Part shown: positions 1 to 9,163 of the stretch, one piece after another
Position numbering within the stretch: the stretch's first letter is position 1
Layout: each line of letters starts with the position of its first letter
Origin: Pseudomonas zanjanensis
GTDB taxonomy: Bacteria > Pseudomonadota > Gammaproteobacteria > Pseudomonadales > Pseudomonadaceae
DNA length: 64,000 nt
Assembly (NCBI RefSeq): GCF_014268745.2
Contig: NZ_JABWRB020000001.1
Span: 496,001-560,000, forward strand
Reading direction: 5' to 3'
The notes under the pieces: model-generated
What the model was told of the DNA's origin: nothing
Database searches by the model: none
Seen by the model: only the letters and a program-made list of their open reading frames with translations
Translations under genes and position numbers: made by a program

Positions 1-447
1 GGTGTTGTTGCCCTTGGCCATGCGGTCGTACAACACGACGTTGACGGTGGCGGCCAGGTTCATGCAGCCGTTGGTGGGGATATAGATCACGTCTTCGCAC
101 CAATCACGGATGTCCTTGTCCAGCGAGCCGTCTTCCGGGCCGAAGATGTACAGCGCCCGGTCCGGGTGGGTGTATTCGGGCAGTGGGCGAGCGCCTTCCA
201 CCAACTCGACGGCCACTGGCACACAGCCCAGGGGCAGGATTTTCTTCAGGTCATCGATACCGATCAGCGGGATGTCGTAGTGGACTTTCTTGGTGTCGGT
301 GACGAAGTCGGCGGCGCGCTCATAGCGCTTGCCGGTGTAGAACACCGACGCCACGCCGTAGCAACCGGCGGCACGCATGACCGAACCGACGTTTTCCGGG
401 GACTTGGGGTTGAACAGACCGATGCAGCTATAGCGTTTGTTGGCCAC
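1..447 (-). CDS. TrmH/SpoU-family RNA methyltransferase, 3' end cut by window
   Basis: The first 149 codons of a SPOUT-superfamily RNA methyltransferase are present; the C-terminus lies beyond base 1. The N-terminus shows the family pattern NPKSPENVGSVMRAAG (about residues 13-28). Near the visible end are the SAM-site motifs IFGPEDGSLD and IPTNGCMNLAATVNVVLYD, the latter forming the trefoil knot. Such enzymes usually 2'-O-methylate tRNA or rRNA; the exact target cannot be told from this part. The GTG at 447 is taken as start because it opens the conserved region; the upstream ribosome site is weak. It is divergent from the DUF2790 gene. Confidence 0.85.
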   Translation of the reverse strand, partial: MANKRYSCIGLFNPKSPENVGSVMRAAGCYGVASVFYTGKRYERAADFVTDTKKVHYDIPLIGIDDLKKILPLGCVPVAVELVEGARPLPEYTHPDRALYIFGPEDGSLDKDIRDWCEDVIYIPTNGCMNLAATVNVVLYDRMAKGNNT

Positions 448-685
448 GGGCAGGGTGCCTTTGGGGAAAAGGCGCGATTATACGGGGAATGGGGGAGGGT
501 GGTCAGGTTCGAGATGTGTGGTGTTTGTTTGGTTGCCATCGCGAGCAAGCCCGCACACATTCGATTCGTGGGGGCTGGTGGTCCCTAGCCTGTTCACGAA
601 CCTGACCAATCGGTAACGTTCCCGCCAGCGTTGTGAAAGGCACCAGTCGTTATGGTTGCCTGACACATGACTGCCGGAGTTTCTC
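448..685. other. Intergenic region between divergent genes, with one decayed REP half
   Basis: No convincing gene. Around 534-556 there is a degraded half of the common REP (CGCGAGCAAGCCCGC) that has lost its CTCCCACA end and its inverted partner. A GGAG ribosome site near 676 belongs to the next gene. Confidence 0.4.
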
Positions 686-1018
686 ATGAAAACCCTTAAT
701 GCCTTGCTCGCTGTTTCGATCCTCTCCCTTTCCTCCCTGGCCTTGGCGGAAGGAGGAAGCGATCGCGTTTATGGGCAGATGATCCGTAACAATCAACAAG
801 CCATGGCGCAATACGCCGCCGAAAACGGCAAAGCCGTCCCCGAAATCGTTCATTACAAATACGGCATGAAGCTCGATGTGAAAAAAGTGGTGAGCAGTAC
901 ACCGGCCAATAAAGGTTGTGGCGTCGGGCCGTCGCGCATGACTTACGAAGACTCGAACGGCAAGCTCAATACCGTGGAATACAGGCTCCTGGGCGAGAAC
1001 TGTCCGAATGGCAGCTGA
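686..1018 (+). CDS. Small secreted DUF2790-type protein
   Basis: A 110-residue protein with a clean Sec signal peptide (MKTLNALLAVSILSLSSLALA, cleavage near residue 21). The mature part carries the pattern VHYKYGMKLDVKKV followed by CGVGPSRMTYEDS and a Cys near the end, which I recognise as the Pseudomonas-restricted DUF2790 family. The two cysteines may form a disulfide. Function is unknown; several paralogues per genome are usual, and some are reported to respond to metals or stress. GGAG about 7 bases upstream fixes the ATG. It is monocistronic and followed by a strong hairpin terminator. Confidence 0.8.
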   Translation: MKTLNALLAVSILSLSSLALAEGGSDRVYGQMIRNNQQAMAQYAAENGKAVPEIVHYKYGMKLDVKKVVSSTPANKGCGVGPSRMTYEDSNGKLNTVEYRLLGENCPNGS

Positions 1019-1057
1019 TTCCCGTCTCGTTTGTTTTCCTTTGGTTTTGAGACGGTA

Positions 1058-1084
1058 AGGCGCCCTGGTGGCGCCTGTTTTTAT
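1058..1084 (+). terminator. Rho-independent terminator
   Basis: A perfect 7-bp stem AGGCGCC/GGCGCCT with a 5-base loop is followed by GTTTTTAT, 40 bases after the stop of the DUF2790 gene. Confidence 0.8.
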
Positions 1085-1143
1085 CGCAGGGATCAGGATG
1101 CTGGTGCGTGACGTTCTCTTGCCTCGGATTGAACGGGGTGACG

Positions 1144-1518
1144 CTACTCGTCTTTCTTCATCAACCCAGCCAGCGCGGCGAACGGGTTGTGGGTCGCCTT
1201 GGCAATCTTCGGGGTGCTCAGGGAGCCGTCGCCGAAGTATTGCTGGTCGGTGTAGCGCGAGTGTTCGTTGTCGTGGCAGTACAGGCACAGCAGTTCCCAG
1301 TTGGAACCGTCCTGCGGGTTGTTGTCATGGTTGTGGTCGCGGTGGTGAACGGTCAGTTCGCTCAGGCGCTTGCCGGAAAACTCACGGGCGCAGCGGCCAC
1401 AGACATGGGGGTACATTTTCAGGGCTTTGTCGCGGTAGCCCATCTCCCGGTCGCGCTGGGCATCGGCGAGGATGCGGTCCAGCTTGGCGGTGTTGGACGG
1501 TGGCGTTGACGAACTCAT
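1144..1518 (-). CDS. yajD: YajD-type HNH nuclease
   Basis: A 124-residue HNH protein. Residues about 40-46 hold a CxxC pair (HVCGRCAREF). The HNH core reads VHHRDHNHDNNP, then NWELLCLYCHDNEHSR, so both CxxC zinc-binding pairs and the His-Asn-His metal site are intact. The length agrees with E. coli YajD (about 115 residues). The biological substrate is unknown; the fold is a small metal-dependent DNA nicking or cutting domain. It stands alone, 48 bases upstream of the methyltransferase-like gene on the same strand. Confidence 0.85.
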   Translation of the reverse strand: MSSSTPPSNTAKLDRILADAQRDREMGYRDKALKMYPHVCGRCAREFSGKRLSELTVHHRDHNHDNNPQDGSNWELLCLYCHDNEHSRYTDQQYFGDGSLSTPKIAKATHNPFAALAGLMKKDE

Positions 1519-1566
1519 GGGTTCACCTTCGTAGAAAAGACTGATGACGGTTGGACAGAGTTTAGC

Positions 1567-2253
1567 TCAGCCCTTGAGCTTCTCGGCAATCCAGATGGTG
1601 TGGCGAGTGCCTTTGTTGCCATGGGCGAACACTTGCACCTCTTCGGCCTTGAAACCGGCCTTCTTCAGCTTGTCGGAAAACTGCCGGTCAGCGCTGGCCG
1701 ACCATACCGCCAGCACGCCCTTGGGCCGCAGGGCCTTGGCGCAAGCGGCCAGGCCACCGGCCGAATACAGCCAACTGTTGGCTTTCTGGGTCAGGCCTTC
1801 CGGGCCGTTATCGACATCGAGCATGATCGCGTCGAACCCCTGGGGTTCGGCTTGCAGCACCTTGGCCACGTCTTCCATGCGGATCACCGTGCGCGGGTCC
1901 GCCAGCGGCCGCCCGGCCTTTTCACCCAGGGGGCCACGGTTCCACTCGACCACGCCGGGCACCAGCTCGGCCACCACCACTTCGGCGGTCTTGCCCAGGT
2001 GCTTGAGGGCCGAGGCGAGGGTGAAGCCCATGCCGAGGCCGCCGATCAGCACGCGCGAGCCAGGACGGCCGGCGACCTTGCGGCAAGGAATCTCGGCCAG
2101 GGCGTCTTCGGAACCGTGCATGCGGGTGTTCATCAACTGCCCGCCATCGCCGCCCTGGATCTTGATGACGAAGTCTTCGCCGTACTCGAACAGGCACAGG
2201 GCACCGCCGTTGTCAGGAATGGGCGTGGTGTCGAGCAGAACGAAACGTTTCAT
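1567..2253 (-). CDS. Spermidine-synthase-like SAM-dependent transferase
   Basis: A 228-residue protein of the spermidine synthase/class I methyltransferase fold. The SAM or dcSAM motif is RVLIGGLGMGFTLASAL, followed by VVVAELVPGVVEWNR and an acidic FDAIMLDVDNGPEG. It lacks the N-terminal beta-barrel of true SpeE (about 285 residues), so polyamine synthesis is not assured; such proteins are usually annotated as spermidine synthase without proof. The reading frame stays open upstream, but the ATG at 2253 begins the conserved MKRFVLLDTTPIPD block. The start is 73 bases from the divergent proline-rich gene. Confidence 0.75.
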   Translation of the reverse strand: MKRFVLLDTTPIPDNGGALCLFEYGEDFVIKIQGGDGGQLMNTRMHGSEDALAEIPCRKVAGRPGSRVLIGGLGMGFTLASALKHLGKTAEVVVAELVPGVVEWNRGPLGEKAGRPLADPRTVIRMEDVAKVLQAEPQGFDAIMLDVDNGPEGLTQKANSWLYSAGGLAACAKALRPKGVLAVWSASADRQFSDKLKKAGFKAEEVQVFAHGNKGTRHTIWIAEKLKG

Positions 2254-2326
2254 GGAAATCTCGTAGGAGGGCAGACCGGCGCGGTAACGACTAGCCTTAA
2301 AGCAGACAATAGCCACGGAGCCATTG

Positions 2327-2614
2327 ATGAAGTTCATCATTCTAACGGCCATTGCCCTGGCGGCGCTCTCAATAAGTTGCGCCCAGGCTCAACAACCGAC
2401 GATTCCGGTCAACCCGCCGAGCATCCCCGGATCGCCGGGCACTGCCACGCCCATGCCGTATCCGCCGGTCACGCCTAACGGCGTGCCCAAGGCCGGCCCG
2501 GGAAATGGTGGGCCGCCCTTGCTGCCGCCGATCGAAATGCCCAAGCCGCCCAAGGACCAGCCGATACCGGGCATGGAGCCGAAGCCGGCGAAGGCCAAGT
2601 CGCCGGGGGGGTAG
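2327..2614 (+). CDS. Small secreted proline-rich protein
   Basis: A 95-residue protein with a signal peptide ending near AQAQ (residues 20-23). The mature chain is nearly one third proline, with repeated PP, PG and PK pairs (for example PPLLPPIEMPKPPKDQP) and a Lys-rich end. No fold is predicted; it could span the periplasm or envelope or be a structural linker. ACGGAG at 2315-2320 places the start at ATG 2327, not the TTG three bases before. No partner genes are apparent and the function is unknown. Confidence 0.6.
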   Translation: MKFIILTAIALAALSISCAQAQQPTIPVNPPSIPGSPGTATPMPYPPVTPNGVPKAGPGNGGPPLLPPIEMPKPPKDQPIPGMEPKPAKAKSPGG

Positions 2615-2652
2615 ATATGAAGCCAGTCACTTAACTTCATGCATGATGAGGT

Positions 2653-2746
2653 CCTGTGGGAGCGGGCTTGCTCGCGAAAGCGGTGTGTCAGGCGACAGAG
2701 ATGCTGGCTGATCCGACGCCTTCGCGAGCAAGCCCGCTCCCACAGG
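2653..2746. repeat. REPIN, type A (inverted REP pair)
   Basis: TGTGGGAGCGGGCTTGCTCG and its reverse complement face each other across about 45 bases. Type A here means the GGGAGCGGGCTTGCTCGCGAA core. Confidence 0.9.
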
Positions 2747-2773
2747 TTCTGTGTTTCAGCTGATAGAGGTACG

Positions 2774-3247
2774 TCAGACCTGCTGCGACAACAGCTGCCC
2801 ATCGGCCATGCGCAGGCGCTTGGACAGGGAGACGGCGAGGGCGCGGATGATCTTGGCGGCGATCTTGGGGGCGTCGTTGAGCATTTTTTCCAGGGAGTCC
2901 TTGCCCAGGTTCAGCAACTGGCAATCGCTGGCGGCGATGCAACTGGCTGAGCGCCGTTCACCGTCGAGCACGGCCATTTCGCCGAAGGCCCGGCCGCTGC
3001 GCAGCGTGGCGATGGTCACGGGTTGGCCGTCGGGGCCGGTTTTCTGCACGGCCACTTGGCCGGTGTGGATGATGCACATGAAGCTGCCGGCATCGCCTTC
3101 GCGGAAAATCGCTTCGCCCTCGGCGATCGCGCTGATGCTGAAATAGCCCGACGCCGCGGCGAAGTCTACAGGTAGCAACTGGTCGAACAGGCCGCAGTCC
3201 ATCAGCCAGTCGCGGATTTCTTTGTTCAGTAAGGTCGGTTCTGACAT
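2774..3247 (-). CDS. Stand-alone cyclic-nucleotide-binding domain protein
   Basis: A 157-residue protein made of a single Crp-like cNMP-binding barrel. The phosphate-binding cassette FGEMAVLDGERRSAS (about residues 90-104) keeps the Gly-Glu and Arg-Ser that contact cAMP or cGMP. A C-terminal helix follows, but there is no helix-turn-helix, kinase or membrane domain. It may act as a ligand-sensing subunit for another protein; the partner is not visible. It stands between two REPINs. The ATG is supported only by the conserved N-terminal region. Confidence 0.8.
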   Translation of the reverse strand: MSEPTLLNKEIRDWLMDCGLFDQLLPVDFAAASGYFSISAIAEGEAIFREGDAGSFMCIIHTGQVAVQKTGPDGQPVTIATLRSGRAFGEMAVLDGERRSASCIAASDCQLLNLGKDSLEKMLNDAPKIAAKIIRALAVSLSKRLRMADGQLLSQQV

Positions 3248-3312
3248 GTCGGCACGGTCTTTTTCTTGTCGTTTTCTGCGGTTTTGGATTGTCTTGAGTG
3301 CAAGGCGATCTC

Positions 3313-3404
3313 TTGTGGGAGCGGGCTTGCTCGCGAAGACGGTCGGTCATCCGACATCCAAGTTGAATGTCAGTCCGCTTTCGCGAGCAAGCCCGCTCCC
3401 ACAA
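3313..3404. repeat. REPIN, type A
   Basis: Inverted pair of the GGGAGCGGGCTTGCTCGCGAA core with about 45 bases between, located between the cNMP protein and ptrB. Confidence 0.9.
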
Positions 3405-3467
3405 TGGGACAGCGTCATGTCTGAGCCTTGCGCATGCAGCTAAGACCCGGCCATCCCACAGAGTTCC

Positions 3468-5522
3468 TCAGACCCGCCCCAAAACCTTCAAGACAAATGC
3501 ATATTCGAGCGCTACGTCACGTAATCCCTGGTAGCGCCCGCTCATTCCGCCGTGGCCGGCGCCCAGCTCGGTCTTGAGCAGCAGGGGGTTGTCGTCGGTC
3601 TTGGTGGCGCGCAATTTCGCCACCCACTTGGCCGCTTCCCAGTACTGCACGCGGCTGTCGTTGTAGCCAGCGATCACCAGCAGCGCCGGGTACGCCTGGG
3701 CGCTGACGTTTTCGTACGGGGCGTAGGCCCGGATCCGATCATAAACGTCCGGCTCCTCTGGATTGCCCCATTCGTCGTATTCGGTGACCGTCAGCGGCAA
3801 GTCCGGGTCGAGCATGGTGTTGAGCACATCGACGAACGGCACTTCGGCAATCGCCACCTTGAACAGCTCCGGGCGTTGGTTGAGCACCGCGCCGATCAGC
3901 AGGCCACCGGCACTGCCGCCGCTGATCGCCAGTTGCCCGGCGGTGGTGAAGCCGTTGGCGATCAAATGTTCGGCGCAGGCGATGAAGTCGCCGAACGTGT
4001 TGTGCTTATGTTCCTGTTTGCCGGCGCGATACCAGGCTTCCCCCAGCTCGCCGCCGCCCCGTACATGGGCAATGGCAAACGCCACGCCGCGGTCGAGCAG
4101 GCTCAGCCGCGAATGGGAAAACCACGGGTCGAGGCTTTCGCCATAGGCACCGTAGCCGTACAGGTACAGCGGCACCGGCCGGCCGAGGTCTTCGCGCCTG
4201 ACCACCAGGCTGATGGGCACCTGGGTGCCGTCCGGCGCCGTGGCCCAGAGCCGCTGGCTGACATAGGCATCGGCATCGAACGGCCCCAGCACAGGGGTTT
4301 GCTTGAGCACCACCTGGGCGCCGCTGGCCAGGTCCAACTGACGGATCTGCGCCGGACGGTTCAAGGCCTCGTAACGCAGCCGAATGCGATCGCTGATGAA
4401 TTCCAGGCTGTTCTGCACATGCAGGCTGTAGGCCGCGTCCGGCAGTTGCACCCGATACGCCGGCAAACCCTGGGGATGCACCTCGATGATCGGCAGGCCG
4501 CCTTCGCGCAGGCTCAAGGTCATGGCCCCGGCGTTCAGGCTCAGGCCGTCGATCATCACCGTGTCGCTGTGGGGGATCAGGTTCTGCCAGTCGGCCTCGG
4601 TTGGTGCCACGCCGGTGTCGGCGGCCTGATACAGGGCGAAGTTGATCCCGTCGCGGTTACTGCGGATCAACCAGGTCCATTGGCCATCGAGGAGGCCGTG
4701 GTCGACGTCGTATTCGTGGTTTTCCACCCGTGGTGCCAGGCAGGTGAAGGGCTGTTGCGGTTGCGCGGCGTCCAATACCCAGACTTCGCTGGTGGTCTTG
4801 CTCCCGAGGGACAGGATCAACTGCTTTTCCGAACTCGAACGATAGCAATGCAGGAAGAAACGTCCGTCCGGCTCATGGAACACTTCCTCGGCGGCCGTGC
4901 CGTCCAGGCGATAGCGCCAGAGCTTGTGGGGGCGGTGGGTGTCGTCCAGTTCGCCAAAAAACAGCGTCAGGCTGTCGTTGGCCCAGGTCATGCTGCCGTC
5001 GCAATTGTCGAAGGACAGTTCACTGACCTTGTCGTTGGACAATTCCTTCACGAACAGGGTGTAGATCTCGTCGCCCGTGGTGTCCAGGCTGTAGGCCAGG
5101 CGCTGGTGGTCGGGGCTGATGCTGAAGGCGCCCAGGGCAAAGAAACCGCCGCCGGCCAACGCGTTCGGGTCCAGCAGCAGTTGTTCGTGGCTTTCGTCCA
5201 CGGTCAGGCTGTCGTCAGCCGGGCGCGGGCAACGGTAATGGCGTGGGTATTCGTCACCGGCGGTGGTGCGGGTGTAATACAGGTACGGGCCCCAGGGCGA
5301 GGGCAGCGACAGGTCGGTCTCGAGGATCCGGCCCTTGATTTCCTGGAACAGGGTTTCGCGCAGTTCGGCCTGATCGGCGAGTTGCGCCTCCTGGTAGCTG
5401 TTTTCCGCCTTGAGGTAGTCGAGCACGGCGTCGGTGTCGCGTTCCTGCAGCCAGGCGTACGGGTCAACACCGGCGTCCCTGCGGGCGATCGGGGCGTTGG
5501 AAACGTGGGCAGATAGGGACAT
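3468..5522 (-). CDS. ptrB: Oligopeptidase B (S9A serine peptidase)
   Basis: A 684-residue cytosolic serine peptidase of the prolyl oligopeptidase family that cuts short peptides after Arg or Lys. The N-terminal half is the seven-bladed propeller (WANDSLTLFFGELDDTHRP region). The C-terminal hydrolase carries the triad Ser537 (GGSAGG), Asp622 (GYNDSRV) and His657 (GAGHGGMSG). E. coli PtrB is 686 residues, so the gene is full length. The frame is open 22 codons further upstream, but MSLSAHVSN at 5522 fits the family start. It is divergent from the membrane protein gene at 5658. Confidence 0.93.
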   Translation of the reverse strand: MSLSAHVSNAPIARRDAGVDPYAWLQERDTDAVLDYLKAENSYQEAQLADQAELRETLFQEIKGRILETDLSLPSPWGPYLYYTRTTAGDEYPRHYRCPRPADDSLTVDESHEQLLLDPNALAGGGFFALGAFSISPDHQRLAYSLDTTGDEIYTLFVKELSNDKVSELSFDNCDGSMTWANDSLTLFFGELDDTHRPHKLWRYRLDGTAAEEVFHEPDGRFFLHCYRSSSEKQLILSLGSKTTSEVWVLDAAQPQQPFTCLAPRVENHEYDVDHGLLDGQWTWLIRSNRDGINFALYQAADTGVAPTEADWQNLIPHSDTVMIDGLSLNAGAMTLSLREGGLPIIEVHPQGLPAYRVQLPDAAYSLHVQNSLEFISDRIRLRYEALNRPAQIRQLDLASGAQVVLKQTPVLGPFDADAYVSQRLWATAPDGTQVPISLVVRREDLGRPVPLYLYGYGAYGESLDPWFSHSRLSLLDRGVAFAIAHVRGGGELGEAWYRAGKQEHKHNTFGDFIACAEHLIANGFTTAGQLAISGGSAGGLLIGAVLNQRPELFKVAIAEVPFVDVLNTMLDPDLPLTVTEYDEWGNPEEPDVYDRIRAYAPYENVSAQAYPALLVIAGYNDSRVQYWEAAKWVAKLRATKTDDNPLLLKTELGAGHGGMSGRYQGLRDVALEYAFVLKVLGRV

Positions 5523-5657
5523 GAAAGGCTCTCGAACGTTGTACGAAAAGGGACACGCGGCCTGGACAGAACCCACCGCCCAGGCCATTCGCCAGACGCC
5601 GGGGCAGCCTGACGCGCGAAAAGCCGTTACTATAAGCGCCTCTTTGCCTGCCTTGCC

Positions 5658-6152
5658 ATGGACACCATGACCGAGAATGACTATCTGATCGCCTGGGGCC
5701 TCTACGCCTTCGCCGCCCTGGGCTGCCTGCTGGTGTGGATGCGCATGACGCGCTGGATGTGGCGCTGGTTGCGTGAACCGCTGCGCTTGCTGATGGCGGT
5801 GTTGCTGTTCAGCCCCACCGTCGTCGATCCGGTGAAGGACAAGGTTGCCCCGGCCCTGGCCATTGTCGCCCTGGACATCTTGTTCAAGGTCGGCAACAAC
5901 GCCTGGCGGGCAGCGTCCGACCTGCTCATGTACGGCATGATCGCCTTCGGCCTCTACCTGGTGATCGTGCTGATCCGCTTCCCCATCGAGCGGGCCGCCA
6001 ACGCGCGCAAGGAGCGGGCTGCCGCCGCCAAAGCCGCCGCGGCCGATGAGCCGGAGGACGAACCACCATTCGGCGTGGCCGGGGATGACCGTTACGGTCG
6101 CCCACCCGTGCCGAGCAACCCCCAGCGTTCGCGTATCGAACCGCGCCTGTAA
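5658..6152 (+). CDS. Small inner-membrane protein of unknown function
   Basis: A 164-residue protein with three or four hydrophobic helices: residues about 8-30, 40-56, 62-80 and 90-115. The tail is hydrophilic, rich in Ala, Lys and Glu, then Pro (GRPPVPSNPQRSRIEPRL). No family motif was recognised. Two in-frame ATGs (5658 and 5667) are possible and neither has a strong ribosome site. The gene lies 32 bases upstream of the amidotransferase gene and is probably cotranscribed with it and with the DUF2937 gene. Confidence 0.6.
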   Translation: MDTMTENDYLIAWGLYAFAALGCLLVWMRMTRWMWRWLREPLRLLMAVLLFSPTVVDPVKDKVAPALAIVALDILFKVGNNAWRAASDLLMYGMIAFGLYLVIVLIRFPIERAANARKERAAAAKAAAADEPEDEPPFGVAGDDRYGRPPVPSNPQRSRIEPRL

Positions 6153-6184
6153 GCAGGCCTGCCCCTTGAAGCGAGAGTTCGAGC

Positions 6185-6961
6185 ATGTGTGAGTTACTGG
6201 GCATGAGTGCCAATGTGCCGACCGACATCGTGTTCAGCTTCACCGGGCTGATGCAGCGCGGCGGCAAGACCGGGCCGCACCGGGACGGCTGGGGCATCGC
6301 CTTCTACGAGGGCCGTGGCCTGCGCCTGTTCCAGGACCCGGCCGCCAGCAGCGAATCGGAAGTGGCGAACCTGGTGCAGCGTTATCCGATCAAGAGCGAA
6401 GTGGTGATCGGGCATATCCGCCAGGCCAACGTCGGCAAGGTCTGCCTGTCCAACACCCATCCGTTCGTGCGTGAGTTGTGGGGCCGCAACTGGTGTTTCG
6501 CCCACAACGGCCAGCTCGCCGATTTCCAGCCGGGCGCAAGCTTCTACCGCCCGGTGGGCGACACCGACAGCGAAGCGGCTTTCTGCGATCTGCTCAACCG
6601 CGTGCGCCAGGCCTTCCCCGAACCGGTGGACGTGGAACAGTTGCTGCCGTCGTTGATCGAGGCCTGCACCGAATACCGCAGCAAAGGCGTGTTCAATTGC
6701 CTGCTCAGCGATGGCGACTGGCTGTTCTGCTATTGCTCGACCAAACTGGCCCAGATCACCCGTCGCGCGCCGTTCGGCCCGGCGCGGCTCAAGGATGTGG
6801 ACGTGATTGTCGATTTCCAGGCGGAAACCACACCCAACGACGTGGTCACGGTGATCGCCACCGAACCCTTGACCGAAAACGAAACCTGGACCCGCTACGA
6901 ACCGGGCCAATGGAGCCTGTGGCGACGCGGCGAATGCGTCAGCCAAGGCCGGACCGAATAA
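6185..6961 (+). CDS. Class II glutamine amidotransferase (YafJ-like)
   Basis: A 258-residue protein consisting of an N-terminal-nucleophile glutaminase domain. Cys2 (MCELLGMS) becomes the nucleophile after Met removal. [20 protein letters not shown] and FAHNGQL are the conserved glutamine-binding and oxyanion segments. No synthetase domain is attached, as in E. coli YafJ and YerD-like proteins, so the ammonia acceptor is unknown. It lies in a three-gene run with a membrane protein before it and DUF2937 12 bases after it. Confidence 0.85.
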   Translation: MCELLGMSANVPTDIVFSFTGLMQRGGKTGPHRDGWGIAFYEGRGLRLFQDPAASSESEVANLVQRYPIKSEVVIGHIRQANVGKVCLSNTHPFVRELWGRNWCFAHNGQLADFQPGASFYRPVGDTDSEAAFCDLLNRVRQAFPEPVDVEQLLPSLIEACTEYRSKGVFNCLLSDGDWLFCYCSTKLAQITRRAPFGPARLKDVDVIVDFQAETTPNDVVTVIATEPLTENETWTRYEPGQWSLWRRGECVSQGRTE

Positions 6962-6973
6962 GGACGTCACGCT

Positions 6974-7516
6974 ATGTTGCTCAGTTATCTACGGCTGGTG
7001 TTGTTCGCGGTGGGCCTGTTGGTTGGGGTCCAGGTGCCAGGGTTCATCAATGATTACGCCAAGCGGGTCGAGGCTCACCTGATCGAGGCGCAGACCGGCC
7101 TGCAAGGTTTCCAGGGCACCGCCAACCAATTTTTCAAGGGTGACATGCAGGCGCTGGTGGCCCATTACCGCGCCAGCGAAGACCCGATCTTTCGCAGCGA
7201 CGCCGACAGCCTGAACACCTTGCTCGTGCGCCAGCAGGCCTTGGACAAGCAATTCCAGGCGATGCAAGGCCCGTGGTACATCCGCCTGCTGCAAGTGGCG
7301 CTGGCCGCCGATCCGGACATCCGCAAGGAAACCTGGAACGGATATAGCTACCAGATACTGCTGACCCCCGAAGCGATGATCTGGGGCATCAGCGGCGCGA
7401 TGTTGCTGTCGTTCGGCCTGGAATGCCTGTTCCGCCTGATCGACTGGGTGGTGCTGGGCGGCAAGCGCCTGCGCCAGGGCCGGCCGATCGAAGAGCGTGA
7501 CCTGCGCGGGCTCTGA
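6974..7516 (+). CDS. DUF2937-type membrane protein
   Basis: A 180-residue protein with one N-terminal membrane helix (residues about 3-22), a periplasmic stretch beginning VPGFINDYAKRVEAHL, a long helical middle part, and a second membrane helix near residues 137-155 before a basic tail. The VPGF.NDY.KRV.AH pattern is what I associate with DUF2937. Function is unknown. It starts 12 bases after the amidotransferase gene and is followed by a REPIN. Confidence 0.75.
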   Translation: MLLSYLRLVLFAVGLLVGVQVPGFINDYAKRVEAHLIEAQTGLQGFQGTANQFFKGDMQALVAHYRASEDPIFRSDADSLNTLLVRQQALDKQFQAMQGPWYIRLLQVALAADPDIRKETWNGYSYQILLTPEAMIWGISGAMLLSFGLECLFRLIDWVVLGGKRLRQGRPIEERDLRGL

Positions 7517-7538
7517 CTCGATGGTTCAGTGAGCTTCC

Positions 7539-7632
7539 TGTGGCGAGGGAGCTTGCTCCCGCTGGGCTGCGGAGCGGCCCCAAGATTTTGCGAGCGCTAC
7601 GCACTCGAGCGGGAGCAAGCTCCCTCGCCACA
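7539..7632. repeat. REPIN, type B
   Basis: GTGGCGAGGGAGCTTGCTCC and its inverted copy frame a GC-rich inner arm (GGGCTGCGGAGCGGCCCC). Type B here means the GGCGAGGGAGCTTGCTCCCGC core. Confidence 0.9.
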
Positions 7633-7774
7633 AAAGCGGTCTGCCTTTGCGGGTGATGTGCTGCCCAATCAAATTTTTCTTATGACCCAGCCAAGGTTTT
7701 ATTCGTTGGACGGGATCGGCCGCGCGCTCAAGAATCGGGGCAACGGTCTCCACGTCAGCGTCGTCGAGACTCAC

Positions 7775-7782
7775 AACAATAA
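7775..7782 (+). promoter_or_regulatory. Candidate Hfq/Crc target (CA motif)
   Basis: AACAATAA fits the AAnAAnAA pattern bound by Hfq with Crc in Pseudomonas catabolite repression. It lies directly before the GGAG ribosome site of the MFS transporter, where binding would block initiation. This is read from sequence only. Confidence 0.45.
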
Positions 7783-7799
7783 AACCGTGGAGAACCACC

Positions 7800-9086
7800 A
7801 TGAGTGCACCCGACACGCTCGGCGTCCCCCAACCCCAGGCCCGTTCTGGCCCGTTCGATTGGTATCGCAACATCAACCAGCAGGAACGTCGCACCTTCTG
7901 GAGCTGCAAGATCGGTTACGCCCTGGACGGCATGGACACCCAGATGCTCAGTTTCGTGGTGCCGACCCTGATCGCGATGTGGGGCATCACCACCGGCCAG
8001 GCAGGCCTGATCCACACCAGCACCTTGATCGCGTCGGCCATTGGCGGCTGGGTGGCGGGTATTCTCTCGGACCGGATCGGTCGGGTGCGCACCTTGCAAC
8101 TGACGGTGCTGTGGTTCGCGTTCTTCACCTTCCTGTGCGGCTTTGCCCAGAACTATGAGCAGCTGTTGATCGCCCGCACCTTGATGGGCTTCGGCTTTGG
8201 CGGCGAGTGGACCGCCGGTGCGGTGTTGATGGGCGAGGTGATCCGTGCCAAGGACCGTGGCAAGGCGGTGGGCATGGTGCAATCGGGTTGGGCGCTGGGC
8301 TGGGGCATGACGGCGATTCTGTATGCGCTACTGTTCTCGGTGTTGCCGCCGGAAGATGCCTGGCGCGCACTGTTCATCCTCGGCATCGTGCCGGCGGTGT
8401 TCGTGATTTTCGTCCGCCGGCTGGTCAAGGACCCGGAAGTCTATAACCAGACCAAGGCCCGGTTGACGCCGGAAAATCCCGCGAAGTTCTACGAGATTTT
8501 TGCCCCTGGCATCCTCTTCACCACCCTGCGTGCCTCGCTGCTGACCACCGGTGCCCTGGGCGGCTACTACGCCATCACGTCCTGGCTGCCGACGTTTCTC
8601 AAGAATGAACGGGGCTTGAGTGTATTGAGCACCGGTGGCTACCTGGCGATGGTGATCGTCGGTTCCTACGTGGGCTATGTCATCAGCGCGTACCTGTCGG
8701 ACATCCTGGGACGAAAGAAGAACTTCGTTCTGTACGCTGTCGGCTCGTTCACCATCGTCCTGCTGTACACCCAGGTGCCGGTGAGCAATAACGTGATGCT
8801 GTGGTTGGGCTTTCCCCTGGGCTTTTTCGCTTCCGGGATGTTCAGCGGCATGGGCTCGTTCCTCACCGAGCTGTTTCCTACGCGCATCCGCGGTTCGGGC
8901 CAGGGCTTTTGCTACAACATTGGCCGGGCGGTGGCGGCATTGTTCCCGCTGTTGATCGGTATCTTGAGCCAGAAGGTGCCGCTGAGCGTGGGTATCGGCG
9001 CGTTCGCGGCGGTGTCCTACGGCGTGGTGATCCTCGCGGCCCTGAGCCTGCCGGAAACCCAAGGCAAGCAGTTGGAAGCCGAGTAA
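7800..9086 (+). CDS. MFS transporter, probable 5-oxoproline or related acid uptake
   Basis: A 428-residue, 12-helix major facilitator protein. The first half shows [17 protein letters not shown] and [18 protein letters not shown], the loop 2-3 signature. [12 protein letters not shown] matches the sialate/aromatic-acid type MFS groups. The second half has DILGRKKNF and [19 protein letters not shown]. It is followed by pxpABC within 77 bases, so the natural inference is import of 5-oxoproline or a related carboxylate. GGAG lies 7 bases before the ATG, and a CA motif immediately upstream suggests catabolite control. Confidence 0.85.
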   Translation: MSAPDTLGVPQPQARSGPFDWYRNINQQERRTFWSCKIGYALDGMDTQMLSFVVPTLIAMWGITTGQAGLIHTSTLIASAIGGWVAGILSDRIGRVRTLQLTVLWFAFFTFLCGFAQNYEQLLIARTLMGFGFGGEWTAGAVLMGEVIRAKDRGKAVGMVQSGWALGWGMTAILYALLFSVLPPEDAWRALFILGIVPAVFVIFVRRLVKDPEVYNQTKARLTPENPAKFYEIFAPGILFTTLRASLLTTGALGGYYAITSWLPTFLKNERGLSVLSTGGYLAMVIVGSYVGYVISAYLSDILGRKKNFVLYAVGSFTIVLLYTQVPVSNNVMLWLGFPLGFFASGMFSGMGSFLTELFPTRIRGSGQGFCYNIGRAVAALFPLLIGILSQKVPLSVGIGAFAAVSYGVVILAALSLPETQGKQLEAE

Positions 9087-9163
9087 CTGATACCCTGTGG
9101 GGGCCTGGGCTCCATGGCTTGGCCCCACAGTCAAAGAAGAAAAAACCTACAGGAGCGTTCACC

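Noticed and set aside
1567..2253. Certain spermidine synthase (speE)
   Set aside because: Too short, and the N-terminal domain is missing; only the transferase fold is safe to claim.
2653..2746. REPIN hairpins read as Rho-independent terminators or sRNA genes
   Set aside because: The same sequence recurs in many unrelated gaps and lacks T-runs, so it is a repeat family; effects on mRNA ends are possible but not gene-specific evidence.
3552..5516. Plus-strand open frame of 654 codons opposite ptrB
   Set aside because: Shadow of oligopeptidase B; no signal or domain and an implausible composition.
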